Shown: one piece after another, positions 55,248 to 63,796 of the stretch | Position numbering within the stretch: position 1 is the stretch's first letter | Layout of the letters: each line of letters opens with the position of its first letter | Source: Firm-04 sp045617625 | GTDB taxonomy: Bacteria > Bacillota > Clostridia > Oscillospirales > Ruminococcaceae | DNA: 64,000 bases | Direction of reading: 5' to 3' | Assembly: GCA_045617625.1 (NCBI GenBank) | Contig: JAZLJA010000037.1 | Location: 34,115 to 98,114 of the forward strand | Made by a program: the position numbers and the translations under genes | Notes under the pieces: model-generated | What the model saw: only the letters and a program-made list of their open reading frames with translations | What the model was told of the DNA's origin: nothing | Database searches by the model: none

Positions 55248-56215
55248 GCAAGAACAAGAGCACAAACAACGCCTATACGGCAAATGTCAAAGTCCGCGAT
55301 TTTTACGGCACCCGCAAGGTCTTCTTCACCATTTCGATCATTCTGATCGCAGTTTCGATTCTCTCCAGCTTCATCTTCGGTGTGGGCATCGCCATTGAGT
55401 TCAAGGGCGGCACCATCGCGGATTATTCCTACTCCGGCACCGTGGATGAGAATGAACTTGCAAACATCGCAAAAGAAGTTGTGGATACCAACGTCAACGT
55501 GCAGCTTGGCGAAACCTTCACAGGCGACAATCAGGCAAGCTTCACCGTTTCGTTCAGTAAGGAAGACCCGTTCACCATTGAGCTTCAGCAGGAAATGGTG
55601 GACAAGTTCATGGAAAAGTATCCCGATTCCAACATCGAATGCCTCCAGTGCAACGACGTTGCTCCTACGGCGGGTAAGACCTTCTTCGGCAAATGTATCG
55701 TGGCTGCAGTTTTCGCTGCGATCGTGCTGATCCTTTACATCGCATGGCGATTCAAGAAGATCTCCGGTTGGAGCGCAGGTCTGTTCGCAGTTCTCACACT
55801 GCTCCACGACCTCGTCACCGTGTACGGCTCGTTTGTCATCTGCGGCTTCGAGATCGACTCGAACTTCATGGCTGTCATCCTGACCATCCTCGGTTACTCC
55901 GTCAACGACACCATCGTTATCTACGACCGTATCCGTGAGAATCAGCAGCTCATGCCGAAAACCACCTCGCTGCCTGAACTGGTCAACACCTCTCTGAGCC
56001 AGACCATGAAACGTACCATCCGTACTTCCATCACCACCATTGCCACCATGCTGATCGTCACGATCCTCGCGGCAGTCAAGGGTGTGGATTCCATCCTCAG
56101 CTTCTCCATCCCGCTCATGGTCGGTATGATCTGCGGCTGCTATTCTTCCCTGTGCATCGCTCCGATGCTCTGGACAACATGGAAGCTTCGCGGCAAGAAC
56201 ACCGCAAAGGATTAA
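55244..56215 (+). CDS. secF: protein translocase subunit SecF
   Basis: A 323-residue partner of SecD: GIAIEFKGGTIADYSY in the first periplasmic loop, then NFMAVILTILGYSVNDTIVIYDRIREN with the conserved YSVNDT, and SLSQTMKRTIRTSITT. Six helices. Directly coupled to secD by the 4-base overlap. Confidence 0.94.
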   Translation: MSKNKSTNNAYTANVKVRDFYGTRKVFFTISIILIAVSILSSFIFGVGIAIEFKGGTIADYSYSGTVDENELANIAKEVVDTNVNVQLGETFTGDNQASFTVSFSKEDPFTIELQQEMVDKFMEKYPDSNIECLQCNDVAPTAGKTFFGKCIVAAVFAAIVLILYIAWRFKKISGWSAGLFAVLTLLHDLVTVYGSFVICGFEIDSNFMAVILTILGYSVNDTIVIYDRIRENQQLMPKTTSLPELVNTSLSQTMKRTIRTSITTIATMLIVTILAAVKGVDSILSFSIPLMVGMICGCYSSLCIAPMLWTTWKLRGKNTAKD

Positions 56216-56277
56216 GCATATCCGCAAAAAACACCTGCACATTTCTGCGGGAGTTGTATAATTCTCTAAAAATCATC

Positions 56278-56305
56278 AAAGCACCTTGCATTCGCAGGGT
56301 GCTTT
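56278..56305 (+). terminator. hairpin after secF
   Basis: A 12-position stem with one G-U pair (AAAGCACCTTGC with GCAGGGTGCTTT), loop ATTC, ending in a short T-rich stretch (TTTGTGTT). Confidence 0.6.
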
Positions 56306-56315
56306 GTGTTATGAT
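56286..56315 (+). promoter_or_regulatory. possible promoter of the TIM-barrel gene
   Basis: TTGCAT, 18 bases, TATGAT. It overlaps the terminator hairpin after secF. Confidence 0.5.
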
Positions 56316-56353
56316 AGAATGGTGAAATAATGTCGAAAGGGGAGAAGCGTTCC

Positions 56354-57139
56354 ATGCAAGCCGCCGTATCGACCGGTTGCCTGTTTCCTGCTCCCACCGA
56401 AGAAGCGTTTTTTCAACTCGCAAATATCGGCATCGACACCATTGAAGTATTTGTGAACGCACCGTCAGAGCAGTCTGCCGCATTCACAAAATCCCTGCGG
56501 GAGATGCAGCAGCGGTTTCATGTGCAGATCCCTGCCGTGCATCCCTATACCGCACCCATCGAGGGATTCATGTTGTTTTCACGATACAAACGCAGATGCG
56601 AGGATTTTCTCGAAGAAGCAAAATCGGTTTTCAGCATGATGAGCACACTCGGCGCAAAGCATTACATTCTCCACGGTGCCAAAAACGGCATTTCTTCCGA
56701 TATCGGTTTTTACTGCGAACGGTTTGCAAAGCTCGCCGAACTCGGAAAGACCTTCGGCGTGACCGTAACGCAGGAAAACGTCAACAAATTCGAGAGCGGG
56801 GATCTCCCGTTTCTGCGCGAATTCTGCCGCATTCTCGGCGATGACGCCCGTCTGACGCTCGATGTCAAGCAGGTGGTCAGGTCGGGCATGGATTTCAAAG
56901 AAACGGTGGATGCCATCGGCGGTCACATCGCGCACGTTCACCTCAGCGACCACGGCGCAGCGGGCGACTGTCTGCGCATCGGCAAAGGGGATTTCGACAT
57001 CCCCGCATTTCTGAAGCACCTGAAATCCAAAGGATTTGACGGTGCCGTGAACATCGAAATTTATCGGGACGCATTTGCCACAGCCGATGAGCTGCACAGC
57101 GACTATCTGCTGCTTGACGAAATGCTCCGCAATATATAA
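56354..57139 (+). CDS. sugar phosphate isomerase/epimerase-like TIM-barrel protein
   Basis: A 261-residue AP-endonuclease-2-type barrel protein. IDTIEVFVN (Glu), AVHPYT (His), GAKHYILHGAK (His), TVTQENVNK (Glu), LTLDVKQV (Asp), IAHVHLSDH (His) and NIEIYRD (Glu) are in the order expected of the metal-binding residues of this superfamily. The substrate cannot be read from the sequence; sugar epimerase or inosose-type isomerase are options. ATG 56354 is 9 bases from AGGGGAG. Confidence 0.8.
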   Translation: MQAAVSTGCLFPAPTEEAFFQLANIGIDTIEVFVNAPSEQSAAFTKSLREMQQRFHVQIPAVHPYTAPIEGFMLFSRYKRRCEDFLEEAKSVFSMMSTLGAKHYILHGAKNGISSDIGFYCERFAKLAELGKTFGVTVTQENVNKFESGDLPFLREFCRILGDDARLTLDVKQVVRSGMDFKETVDAIGGHIAHVHLSDHGAAGDCLRIGKGDFDIPAFLKHLKSKGFDGAVNIEIYRDAFATADELHSDYLLLDEMLRNI

Positions 57140-57193
57140 AAAGATATGTGAAACACATAAGATAGAACAGAAGAACTGAAGGGAGACACATAT

Positions 57194-57640
57194 ATGCACT
57201 GTCCATTTTGCGGCGAGGACGACACCAAAGTTGTCGATTCCCGCTCCGTTGACGGCAGAAAAAAACGCCGCCGTCACTGTTTGAAGTGCGGGAAACGATT
57301 CACCACCTTTGAATCGGTGGAACGCCCCCTGCTCATGGTCGCCAAGCGCGACGGAACCTTTGAACCGTTCAATCGAAACAAACTGATCGCAGGCATCTAT
57401 TCCGCAATCAAAAAGCGTCCTGTCAAGATGGAGGACGTCAACGCAATGGTGGATGAGATCGAGACCGAACTTTCGGGCAGCATGATCACCACAGTTTCGC
57501 CCGACCAGATCGGCTCCATGGTGATGGAACGCCTGCGCAAGATCGACCCTGTCGCCTATGTGCGGTTTGCGTCGGTGTATATGGCATTTTCGGATGTGGA
57601 GGATTTCGTCCGCGTCATCAGCGAAATGCAGGCAAAATGA
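57194..57640 (+). CDS. nrdR: transcriptional repressor NrdR
   Basis: A 148-residue repressor of ribonucleotide reductase genes. A zinc ribbon (CPFCGEDDTKVVDSRSVDG, then CLKCGKRFTTFE) is followed by an ATP-cone (VAKRDGTFEPFNRNKLIAGI) that senses ATP and dATP. No nrd genes are in the window. Its stop abuts the end of the convergent DUF4830 gene with no space. Confidence 0.95.
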   Translation: MHCPFCGEDDTKVVDSRSVDGRKKRRRHCLKCGKRFTTFESVERPLLMVAKRDGTFEPFNRNKLIAGIYSAIKKRPVKMEDVNAMVDEIETELSGSMITTVSPDQIGSMVMERLRKIDPVAYVRFASVYMAFSDVEDFVRVISEMQAK

Positions 57641-58060
57641 TTATCTGACGGGCTGTATCTTCCCCGACTGCGCATCGTAAACCATCGCACCTGCGAGAAT
57701 ATCATCGCAAAGCAGCAGTTCGGCGCAAAAGGTTTCTTCCCGCATATTTTCCACGCGATACACATATCGGACGGCATCTTTTCCGCCAAAATCAAGCGGC
57801 GAGAGTCCCTGTTTTCCCTGCATCACAAGCCACGCCTGTCCGATTTCCGTTTGATATTCGCACGGCATCCGTGTGGATGACTGTGAAAGCGGTGTAACTT
57901 CCCAGCCATAGAGATTCAGCCACGTTTCGCGCATCTGCGCATCGGTGAGATGAATTTCACCATGATGTACGGGATCTTTCCGCTGCTTCCCCAGTGCCGC
58001 AAGACAAATCAGTGCGGCGGCTGTCACAATCGCACAGACAGCACAATATTTTCTCTGCAT
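57641..58060 (-). CDS. DUF4830-like membrane-anchored protein
   Basis: A 139-residue protein: an N-terminal membrane helix (about 6-24) and an outer domain of about 110 residues beginning HLTDAQMRETWLNLYGWEVTP, a pattern of DUF4830. Function unknown. ATG 58060 is 7 bases from GGGAGG. Its 3-prime end touches the stop of nrdR. Confidence 0.6.
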   Translation of the reverse strand: MQRKYCAVCAIVTAAALICLAALGKQRKDPVHHGEIHLTDAQMRETWLNLYGWEVTPLSQSSTRMPCEYQTEIGQAWLVMQGKQGLSPLDFGGKDAVRYVYRVENMREETFCAELLLCDDILAGAMVYDAQSGKIQPVR

Positions 58061-58147
58061 TGCAATTCCTCCCAAAGCCGATTTCTATGGTATCCAATGC
58101 ATCCTATGCACGAAATCGCCGCAGGATTCCTCGAAAGGAGCATTTTC

Positions 58148-58927
58148 ATGCGCCTTGACCGTTTTTTATCCGAACAAACGGCACTCTCCCGCAAGGAGGC
58201 GCAGGCTGCCATTCGCAAAGGGCAGGTGCGCGTGGATGATGTGACTGTCAAGAAATCCGACGAAAACATCACCCCCGAGACCGCAAACATCACACTTTGC
58301 GGCAAGCCGATTGTTTTTCAGCAGAATCACTATTTTCTCATGCACAAGCCCGAAGGCGTCATCACCGCGACGGAGGACAGCACCCGGAAAACTGTTCTCG
58401 ATTTGCTGCGTCCTGACGACCGTCTCCCGAAGCTTGCCCCCTGCGGGCGGCTCGATATCGACACCACAGGCTTGCTGCTGATCACCGATGACGGGCAGCT
58501 TGCGCACAGAATGCTCTCGCCCAAGCACCATGTCACAAAATATTACCTTGCAATGCTCCGCGACCCGCTTTCCCCCGATGTCCCCGCAAAGTTTGAACAG
58601 GGCATCTCCATTCGGGAGGGCAGCGGCGAAACCCTGTGCCTGCCTGCACAGTGCGCCGAAATTGAACCGCGGCTTGCCGTGGTCGGGCTGCACGAGGGCA
58701 AGTACCATCAGGTCAAGCGGATGTTTGCAGCAGCGGGCAATCACGTTGAGAAACTGCTGCGGTTCCAGATCGGAGATCTCCTGCTCCCCACCGATTTGCC
58801 TGTCGGGAGCTATCTCGTCATTTCTGCCAAAGAAGCAGAGAAAATGTTGACAAATTCTACATTTTCAAGTGTCTGCGCGATTTGCGCAACGCATTATTCG
58901 TCATATTGGATAAACAAATCACTATAA
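58148..58927 (+). CDS. pseudouridine synthase, RsuA/RluB family
   Basis: A 259-residue enzyme that makes pseudouridine in rRNA. N-terminal S4 domain (MRLDRFLSEQTALSRKEAQ), then the catalytic domain with HKPEGVITA, GRLDIDTTGLLLITDDG with the catalytic Asp, and GKYHQVKRMFAAAGNHV. The motif set fits RsuA (16S U516) best, but 23S-specific RluB or RluE are hard to exclude. The C-terminal 25 residues (ATHYSSYWINK) go past the usual end. ATG follows AAAGGAG. Confidence 0.88.
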   Translation: MRLDRFLSEQTALSRKEAQAAIRKGQVRVDDVTVKKSDENITPETANITLCGKPIVFQQNHYFLMHKPEGVITATEDSTRKTVLDLLRPDDRLPKLAPCGRLDIDTTGLLLITDDGQLAHRMLSPKHHVTKYYLAMLRDPLSPDVPAKFEQGISIREGSGETLCLPAQCAEIEPRLAVVGLHEGKYHQVKRMFAAAGNHVEKLLRFQIGDLLLPTDLPVGSYLVISAKEAEKMLTNSTFSSVCAICATHYSSYWINKSL

Positions 58928-58945
58928 GTTTGGGCAAAAAACGAC

Positions 58946-58974
58946 TTGACCGATTGACAAAAATCTGGTATGAT
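58946..58974 (+). promoter_or_regulatory. promoter of the sugar ATPase gene
   Basis: TTGACC, 17 bases, TATGAT, about 160 bases before the start codon. Confidence 0.7.
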
Positions 58975-58981
58975 GATAGAA

Positions 58982-59130
58982 AGCGGATTTGTATGCCGCT
59001 CACAATCAATATGTTTCATTTTGTATGCGGTCAGGCGCATACTTGCTGTGAGTCGTCCGCACGGATTGTCCGTCTGTGCAGTGTCGGCATCGCGGCATGA
59101 TAAAAATTGAATTTTTTAGGAGGACAAAGA
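58982..59130 (+). promoter_or_regulatory. long structured leader of the sugar ATPase gene
   Basis: About 150 bases with possible stems: CTCACA (near 59000) with TGTGAG (near 59048), enclosing GTATGCG...CGCATAC, then ACGGA-TTG-TCCGT (near 59060-59072). No riboswitch class is recognised and no terminator is visible. It may be a regulatory leader or only a stabilising one. Confidence 0.35.
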
Positions 59131-59132
59131 GA

Positions 59133-60272
59133 ATGGCAAGCTTATCTCTGCGGGGCATCTATAAGAAATACCCCGGCGGCGTTGTCGCAGTTTCGGATGT
59201 TAACCTCGAAATCCGCGACAAGGAATTTATCGTTTTGGTTGGACCTTCCGGTTGCGGTAAGTCCACCACCCTGCGTATGATCGCAGGTCTGGAGGAAATC
59301 TCCGAGGGCGAACTCTACATCGGCGACCGTCTGGTCAACGATATCGCTCCGAAAGACCGCGATATCGCAATGGTGTTCCAGAACTATGCTCTGTATCCGC
59401 ATATGACCGTGTTCGATAACATGGCATTCGGTCTGAAGCTCCGCAAGGTGCCGAAGGAAGAAATCGCACGCAAAGTTGAGGAAGCAGCCAGAATCCTCGA
59501 CCTGACCCCTCTGCTTAACCGTAAGCCGAAGGCTATGTCCGGTGGTCAGCGTCAGCGTGTGGCTCTGGGCCGTGCAATCGTCCGTAATCCGCAGGTGTTC
59601 CTCCTCGACGAGCCGCTGTCCAACTTGGATGCAAAGCTCCGTGCGCAGATGAGAACCGAAATTTCCCTGCTCCACAAGCGTCTGGGTACCACCTTCATCT
59701 ACGTTACCCACGACCAGACAGAAGCTATGACCATGGGCGACCGTATCGTTGTCATGAAGGGCGGCTTCATTCAGCAGATCGATACTCCGCAGAACCTGTA
59801 TGAGACTCCTTGCAACAAGTTCGTTGCAGGCTTCCTCGGTTCTCCGCAGATGAACTTCATCGACGCAACTCTGAACTACCGCGATGGTCAGTATGTTGTC
59901 ACCTTCGGATCCACCGATACCAAATCCTCCAGAGGAGTTCAGTATGAAGTGGTTCTGCCGCAGAGCAAAGTCACTCCTGACCTCGAGCACTATATCAACA
60001 AGGAAGTTACCCTCGGCATCCGTCCTGAAAACGTTCACGATGAGCCGATGTACCTTGCAAACGCTACCACGGGTATCGTAAAGTGCACCGTGGAAATCAC
60101 CGAGCTGATGGGCGCAGAGACTTATCTCTACCTCGACTGCGAAGGCGTGAAGCTCACCGCTCGCGTTTCTCCGAAGTCCACTGCCCGTGCACAGGATGAA
60201 ATCGACGTTGTCTTTGACGCAGAAAAGATTCACCTCTTCGACAAAGAAACCGAAAAGACCATCATCAACTGA
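59133..60272 (+). CDS. msmX: multi-sugar ABC transporter ATPase, MsmX/UgpC type
   Basis: A 379-residue ATPase: Walker A GPSGCGKSTTLRMIAGLEE, Q-loop FQNYALYPHMTV, signature MSGGQRQRVALGRAIVR, Walker B VFLLDEPLSNLDAKLR, switch His in VTHDQTEAMTM, and a C-terminal OB-type regulatory domain (about 240-379). Such genes, alone as here, usually energise several sugar importers whose permeases are elsewhere. The codon use looks strongly biased, as in a highly expressed gene. ATG follows TAGGAGG. Confidence 0.92.
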   Translation: MASLSLRGIYKKYPGGVVAVSDVNLEIRDKEFIVLVGPSGCGKSTTLRMIAGLEEISEGELYIGDRLVNDIAPKDRDIAMVFQNYALYPHMTVFDNMAFGLKLRKVPKEEIARKVEEAARILDLTPLLNRKPKAMSGGQRQRVALGRAIVRNPQVFLLDEPLSNLDAKLRAQMRTEISLLHKRLGTTFIYVTHDQTEAMTMGDRIVVMKGGFIQQIDTPQNLYETPCNKFVAGFLGSPQMNFIDATLNYRDGQYVVTFGSTDTKSSRGVQYEVVLPQSKVTPDLEHYINKEVTLGIRPENVHDEPMYLANATTGIVKCTVEITELMGAETYLYLDCEGVKLTARVSPKSTARAQDEIDVVFDAEKIHLFDKETEKTIIN

Positions 60273-60285
60273 TTTTTCGCTCAAG

Positions 60286-60318
60286 AGCAGGGCAACCGTT
60301 TGGCTGCCCTGCTTTTTT
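60286..60318 (+). terminator. terminator of msmX
   Basis: A 9-bp stem (AGCAGGGCA with TGCCCTGCT) followed by six T residues. Confidence 0.9.
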
Positions 60319-60341
60319 GCGTGTGAGGAGGATTTCTGCCC

Positions 60342-61958
60342 ATGCTCCGTCTGAACAATGTTGCCTTGCCGCTTGGATATCAGGCGGCTGACTTGCCGAA
60401 AATCGCAGCAGATGCGCTGAAAGTCAAGTTGAACGTGATACAGTCGGTGAAACTGGCAAAACGCTCCGTCGATGCCCGAAAAGAAGTGCAGTTCATCGCC
60501 TCGCTGGATATCCAAGCGGAAAACGAGGCGGAAATTCTGCGCAGATGCACGAAAAACAAGAATTTGCAGCAGGTGTCGCCGTTTGTGATGCCAAGCTATC
60601 CGAAATGCAAAATGGCGCATCCGCCCGTGATCATCGGCTGCGGACCTGCGGGGCTTTTTGCCGCCGATGTCCTCGCACAGGCAGGGCTTTGCCCGATTCT
60701 GCTGGAGCGCGGAAAGCCCGTCGCAGAGCGGCAAAAATCGGTCGCAGCATATCAGAAAACAGGCGTGCTTGACCCCGACTGCAACGTGCAGTTCGGTGAG
60801 GGCGGCGCGGGCACGTTTTCCGATGGAAAGCTCAACACGGGCACCAAAGACCCGCGCATCCGTCAGGTGCTGCAAACATTCACCGAATGCGCAGCCCCCG
60901 AGGAAATTCTGTGGCAGGCAAAGCCCCACATCGGCACGGACAAACTCGCGGTCTGCATTCCGAATCTGCGGCAGCGCATCGAGGCAAACGGAGGAACGGT
61001 CAAATTCGGCGCAAAATGTGTTGGATTTACTGCACAAAACGGCAAGCTGATTTCTGTGGAATATGAACAAGGCGGCAAGCGTGAATCCCTGCGCACCGAT
61101 GCGGCGATTTTCGCGGTCGGACACAGTGCAAGAGACGTATTTGCGATGTTTCGTGAAATGTCGATGGCAATGGAGCAGAAACCGTTTTCGCTTGGCGTGC
61201 GCATCGAGCATTTGCAGGCTGATATCGACAGAATGTGCTACGGCAAAGCGGCGGGGCATCCCGCACTGGGCGCGGCAAGCTATAAACTGGCGGCACATTT
61301 GCCGAGCGGCAGGGGGATATACACGTTTTGTATGTGTCCCGGCGGCGTGGTGCAGGCTGCCGCCTCAGAACCGGAAACCGTCGTCACAAACGGCATGAGC
61401 TGCTTTGCCCGTGACACGAAAAATGCCAATTCCGCGCTGCTTGTGGGCATTTCGCCCGCCGATTTCGGCAGCGACGATGTGCTGGCAGGCGTTGCATTGC
61501 AGCGCAAAATCGAACAGGCGGCATATCACGCAGGCGGGGAGAGCGGCAAAGCACCCGTCACACTGCTCGGCGATTTTCTGAAAAATCAGCAGCCGCGTGT
61601 GTTTGGCGATGTCGCCCCCAGTTATCCCCTCGGCACGGTGTTCGCAAAACCCGAGTGCTGCCTGCCAGCATTTGTCTGCGATTCCCTCCGCGAAGCACTG
61701 CCCAAGCTCGACGCGCATCTTCACGGATTTTTACGCAGCGACGCGGTTTTGACCGCACCCGAAACACGGAGTTCCTCGCCCGTGCGCGTGCTGCGCAGCA
61801 TGGAAACCCTCGAATCACTGACGGTTGCAGGGCTTTACCCCTGCGGCGAGGGTGCAGGATATGCGGGCGGTATCGTTTCAGCGGCGGTTGACGGCATCAA
61901 ATGCGCGGAAATGCTGATAAACAAATATGCGAAAGGAGATTCTCATGAAGCTTCATAA
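60342..61958 (+). CDS. FAD-dependent dehydrogenase of the COG2509 type
   Basis: A 538-residue flavoprotein. The N-terminal 85 residues are a small domain (VKLNVIQSVKLAKRSVDARK) typical of this group; then FAD motif PVIIGCGPAGLFAADVLAQ, LLERGKPVAERQ, FGEGGAGTFSDGKLNT, and the C-terminal LYPCGEGAGYAGGIVSAAVDG. Substrate unknown; the enzymes are cytoplasmic. ATG follows GGAGGATT. Its last 14 bases overlap the dockerin gene. Confidence 0.85.
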   Translation: MLRLNNVALPLGYQAADLPKIAADALKVKLNVIQSVKLAKRSVDARKEVQFIASLDIQAENEAEILRRCTKNKNLQQVSPFVMPSYPKCKMAHPPVIIGCGPAGLFAADVLAQAGLCPILLERGKPVAERQKSVAAYQKTGVLDPDCNVQFGEGGAGTFSDGKLNTGTKDPRIRQVLQTFTECAAPEEILWQAKPHIGTDKLAVCIPNLRQRIEANGGTVKFGAKCVGFTAQNGKLISVEYEQGGKRESLRTDAAIFAVGHSARDVFAMFREMSMAMEQKPFSLGVRIEHLQADIDRMCYGKAAGHPALGAASYKLAAHLPSGRGIYTFCMCPGGVVQAAASEPETVVTNGMSCFARDTKNANSALLVGISPADFGSDDVLAGVALQRKIEQAAYHAGGESGKAPVTLLGDFLKNQQPRVFGDVAPSYPLGTVFAKPECCLPAFVCDSLREALPKLDAHLHGFLRSDAVLTAPETRSSSPVRVLRSMETLESLTVAGLYPCGEGAGYAGGIVSAAVDGIKCAEMLINKYAKGDSHEAS

Positions 61959-62262
61959 ATGGATTTGCGGCGCACTGACCGCGCTCACCCTCACAAACGC
62001 ACTCTGCATCGGCGCGGCAGGCATTGTCGTGGGCGATGTGAATGGTGACGGAACTCTGACCGTTGCCGATGCCGTCACTGTATCACGCATTGTCGTCGAA
62101 GATACGTCGTTTTCGGTGAGCGGCATCAACCCTGCAACCGCCGATGTCACCAACGATGGAATTTTGAACGCAGCGGACATCCTCTGGATCCTCAATCGCA
62201 TCCGCAGAAACGAAACAATAGAGATCCCGCTTTCCGCACCGCCCGATGTCCGCAAAAACTGA
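61945..62262 (+). CDS. small secreted protein made of a single type I dockerin
   Basis: A 105-residue protein: a signal peptide (about 1-28; WICGALTALTLTNALCIGAAG) and then almost only a dockerin. The first calcium-binding repeat is DVNGDGTLTVADAVTVSRIV and the second DVTNDGILNAADILWILNRI, each with the F-hand helix. Dockerins normally fasten enzymes to cohesins of a cellulosome; here no catalytic or other domain is joined. ATG 61945 follows GAAAGGAG inside the end of the flavoprotein gene. Confidence 0.88.
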   Translation: MKLHKWICGALTALTLTNALCIGAAGIVVGDVNGDGTLTVADAVTVSRIVVEDTSFSVSGINPATADVTNDGILNAADILWILNRIRRNETIEIPLSAPPDVRKN

Positions 62263-62301
62263 TGCCGCGGCAACATCGCAATTTTTGCATGCCCGATACA
62301 G

Positions 62302-62333
62302 AAAAAAGCAAGAAAAAGTCTTGCTTTTTTTTT
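62302..62333 (+). terminator. terminator of the dockerin gene
   Basis: AAAAAAGCAAGA pairs with TCTTGCTTTTTT and continues in T residues. Its right arm contains the -35 box of the next promoter. Confidence 0.8.
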
Positions 62334-62349
62334 CAAGATATGGTACAAT
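62321..62349 (+). promoter_or_regulatory. promoter of the carboxyltransferase operon
   Basis: TTGCTT, 17 bases, TACAAT; the -35 box is embedded in the preceding terminator stem. Confidence 0.65.
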
Positions 62350-62399
62350 AAAAATGTATGGATTCCAAATCTTGCCACGAAAGGATGCGTAACGAACCA

Positions 62400-63740
62400 A
62401 TGGAAACTACCGCTTCAATCGCAAAAGAACGCCTCGCGCTGCTTTTTGACAACGGCACATTCACCGAGCTGGATGCACTGCGTACCGAAAAGGACGCTGC
62501 TGCGGCTGTTGTCTGTGCGCACGGTTATGTCGAAGGTCAGGCAGTTTGTGCTTTCGCACAGGCTTCCGATGTCAAAAACGGCATCATGGGCAAAAACACC
62601 GCAGGCAAAATCAAGAGACTCTTTTCTCTTGCCGCGAAAACAGGAACGCCCATCGTCGGAATTTACGATTCCAACGGCGTTTTTGTCGATGGCACTGCTG
62701 ATTCCCTCTCTGCTTACGGCAAACTGATTGCCGCAGCAGCAAATCTTTCGGGTGTTGTCCCGCAGATTTCCGTCATTGCAGGCGTGTGCGCGGGCAGTGC
62801 GGCTTTGATGGCTTGCGAAGCTGATTTTGTCATCGCAACCAAAAAAGCCGAGTTCTCTCTCACCCCCGCTTACGGCACCGATGCCGCAACACCTGAAACC
62901 GCTGCAAAAGCAGGTCTGATTGCAAACATTTGCGAGGACGATGCGGATGCAATGATGCAGGTCAAATCCCTGCTGCGAATGCTGCCTGCCAATAACCTCG
63001 CAGGTGCGCCGATTTGCGAATTCGATGTTCCTGAGGATGCTGTGACCAAAGAAAACCTCCTGAGCGGTATTGCCGATATGGGCAGCCTGCTGCCGCTTTA
63101 TGAAGCTTACGGCAACAGCGTGGAAACCGCCCTCGCAACCGTACGCGGCACTGCTGTGGGTCTGATTTCCACCGCAAAAACCGATGCTGCTCTTTCCGCT
63201 GACGACGCTGCCAAAATGGCACGTTTCGTTCGCACCTGCGACGCTTTTTCGATTCCTGTCATCACGCTGATGGACACCCTCGGCTTCTCCGATGACACCG
63301 ATGCCGTCAAGGCAGGCTCTCTGCGTGCCATGACGCAGCTTTGCGGTGCATATGCCGAAGCAACCACCGCGAAAATCGCAGTGATCACCGGTCTTGCGTG
63401 CGGCGCGGCTTACTCCGCGATCGCGGGCAGAGGCGCAGGCAGTGATCTTGTGCTTGCATGGAACACCGCCGTGATCGCTCCCCTCAAGCCCGAAGCAGCC
63501 GTTGAATTTCTGTGGCACGAAAAGCTCAAGGGCGCACAGGATGTCAACGCAAAGCGCAAGCTGCTTGCCGCTGAATACGGTTCGACACTGGCATCTGCGG
63601 CAAAAGCTGCGGAACTTGGCGTCATCGACACCGTGATCTCCCCCGCCGATACCCGTCAGGCGATCGTGGATGCTCTGGATATGCTGGACGGCAAGCGCGT
63701 TTCCAAGCTGCCCAAAAAGCACAGCAACATCCCGTTCTGA
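62400..63740 (+). CDS. biotin-dependent carboxyltransferase / decarboxylase alpha subunit
   Basis: A 446-residue protein with the two crotonase-like halves of the acyl-CoA carboxyltransferase family. ALLFDNGTFTELDAL, SDVKNGIMGK (usually GGxxG and KxxK type), ISVIAGVCAGSAAL in the first half; FSIPVITLMDTLGFSDDTD, ITGLACGAAYSAIAGRGAGSDLV and LPKKHSNIPF in the second. It is shorter than the usual 510 residues. With a biotin carrier following, it is probably part of a sodium-pumping methylmalonyl- or glutaconyl-CoA decarboxylase, or an acyl-CoA carboxylase. ATG 62400 fits the family start, though AAAGGA is 14 bases away. Confidence 0.8.
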   Translation: METTASIAKERLALLFDNGTFTELDALRTEKDAAAAVVCAHGYVEGQAVCAFAQASDVKNGIMGKNTAGKIKRLFSLAAKTGTPIVGIYDSNGVFVDGTADSLSAYGKLIAAAANLSGVVPQISVIAGVCAGSAALMACEADFVIATKKAEFSLTPAYGTDAATPETAAKAGLIANICEDDADAMMQVKSLLRMLPANNLAGAPICEFDVPEDAVTKENLLSGIADMGSLLPLYEAYGNSVETALATVRGTAVGLISTAKTDAALSADDAAKMARFVRTCDAFSIPVITLMDTLGFSDDTDAVKAGSLRAMTQLCGAYAEATTAKIAVITGLACGAAYSAIAGRGAGSDLVLAWNTAVIAPLKPEAAVEFLWHEKLKGAQDVNAKRKLLAAEYGSTLASAAKAAELGVIDTVISPADTRQAIVDALDMLDGKRVSKLPKKHSNIPF

Positions 63741-63796
63741 TTTTGACCGTGATTGCATACCGATAACATAAAACAACGAATTAGGAGGATTTTCCC

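Noticed and set aside
53739..55283. 514-codon frame antisense to secD
   Set aside because: secD and secF motifs and overlap are unambiguous.
59142..61298. 718-codon open frame antisense to msmX and the flavoprotein gene
   Set aside because: The opposite strand holds two clear genes with domains, ribosome sites and terminator; the antisense product has no recognisable domain.
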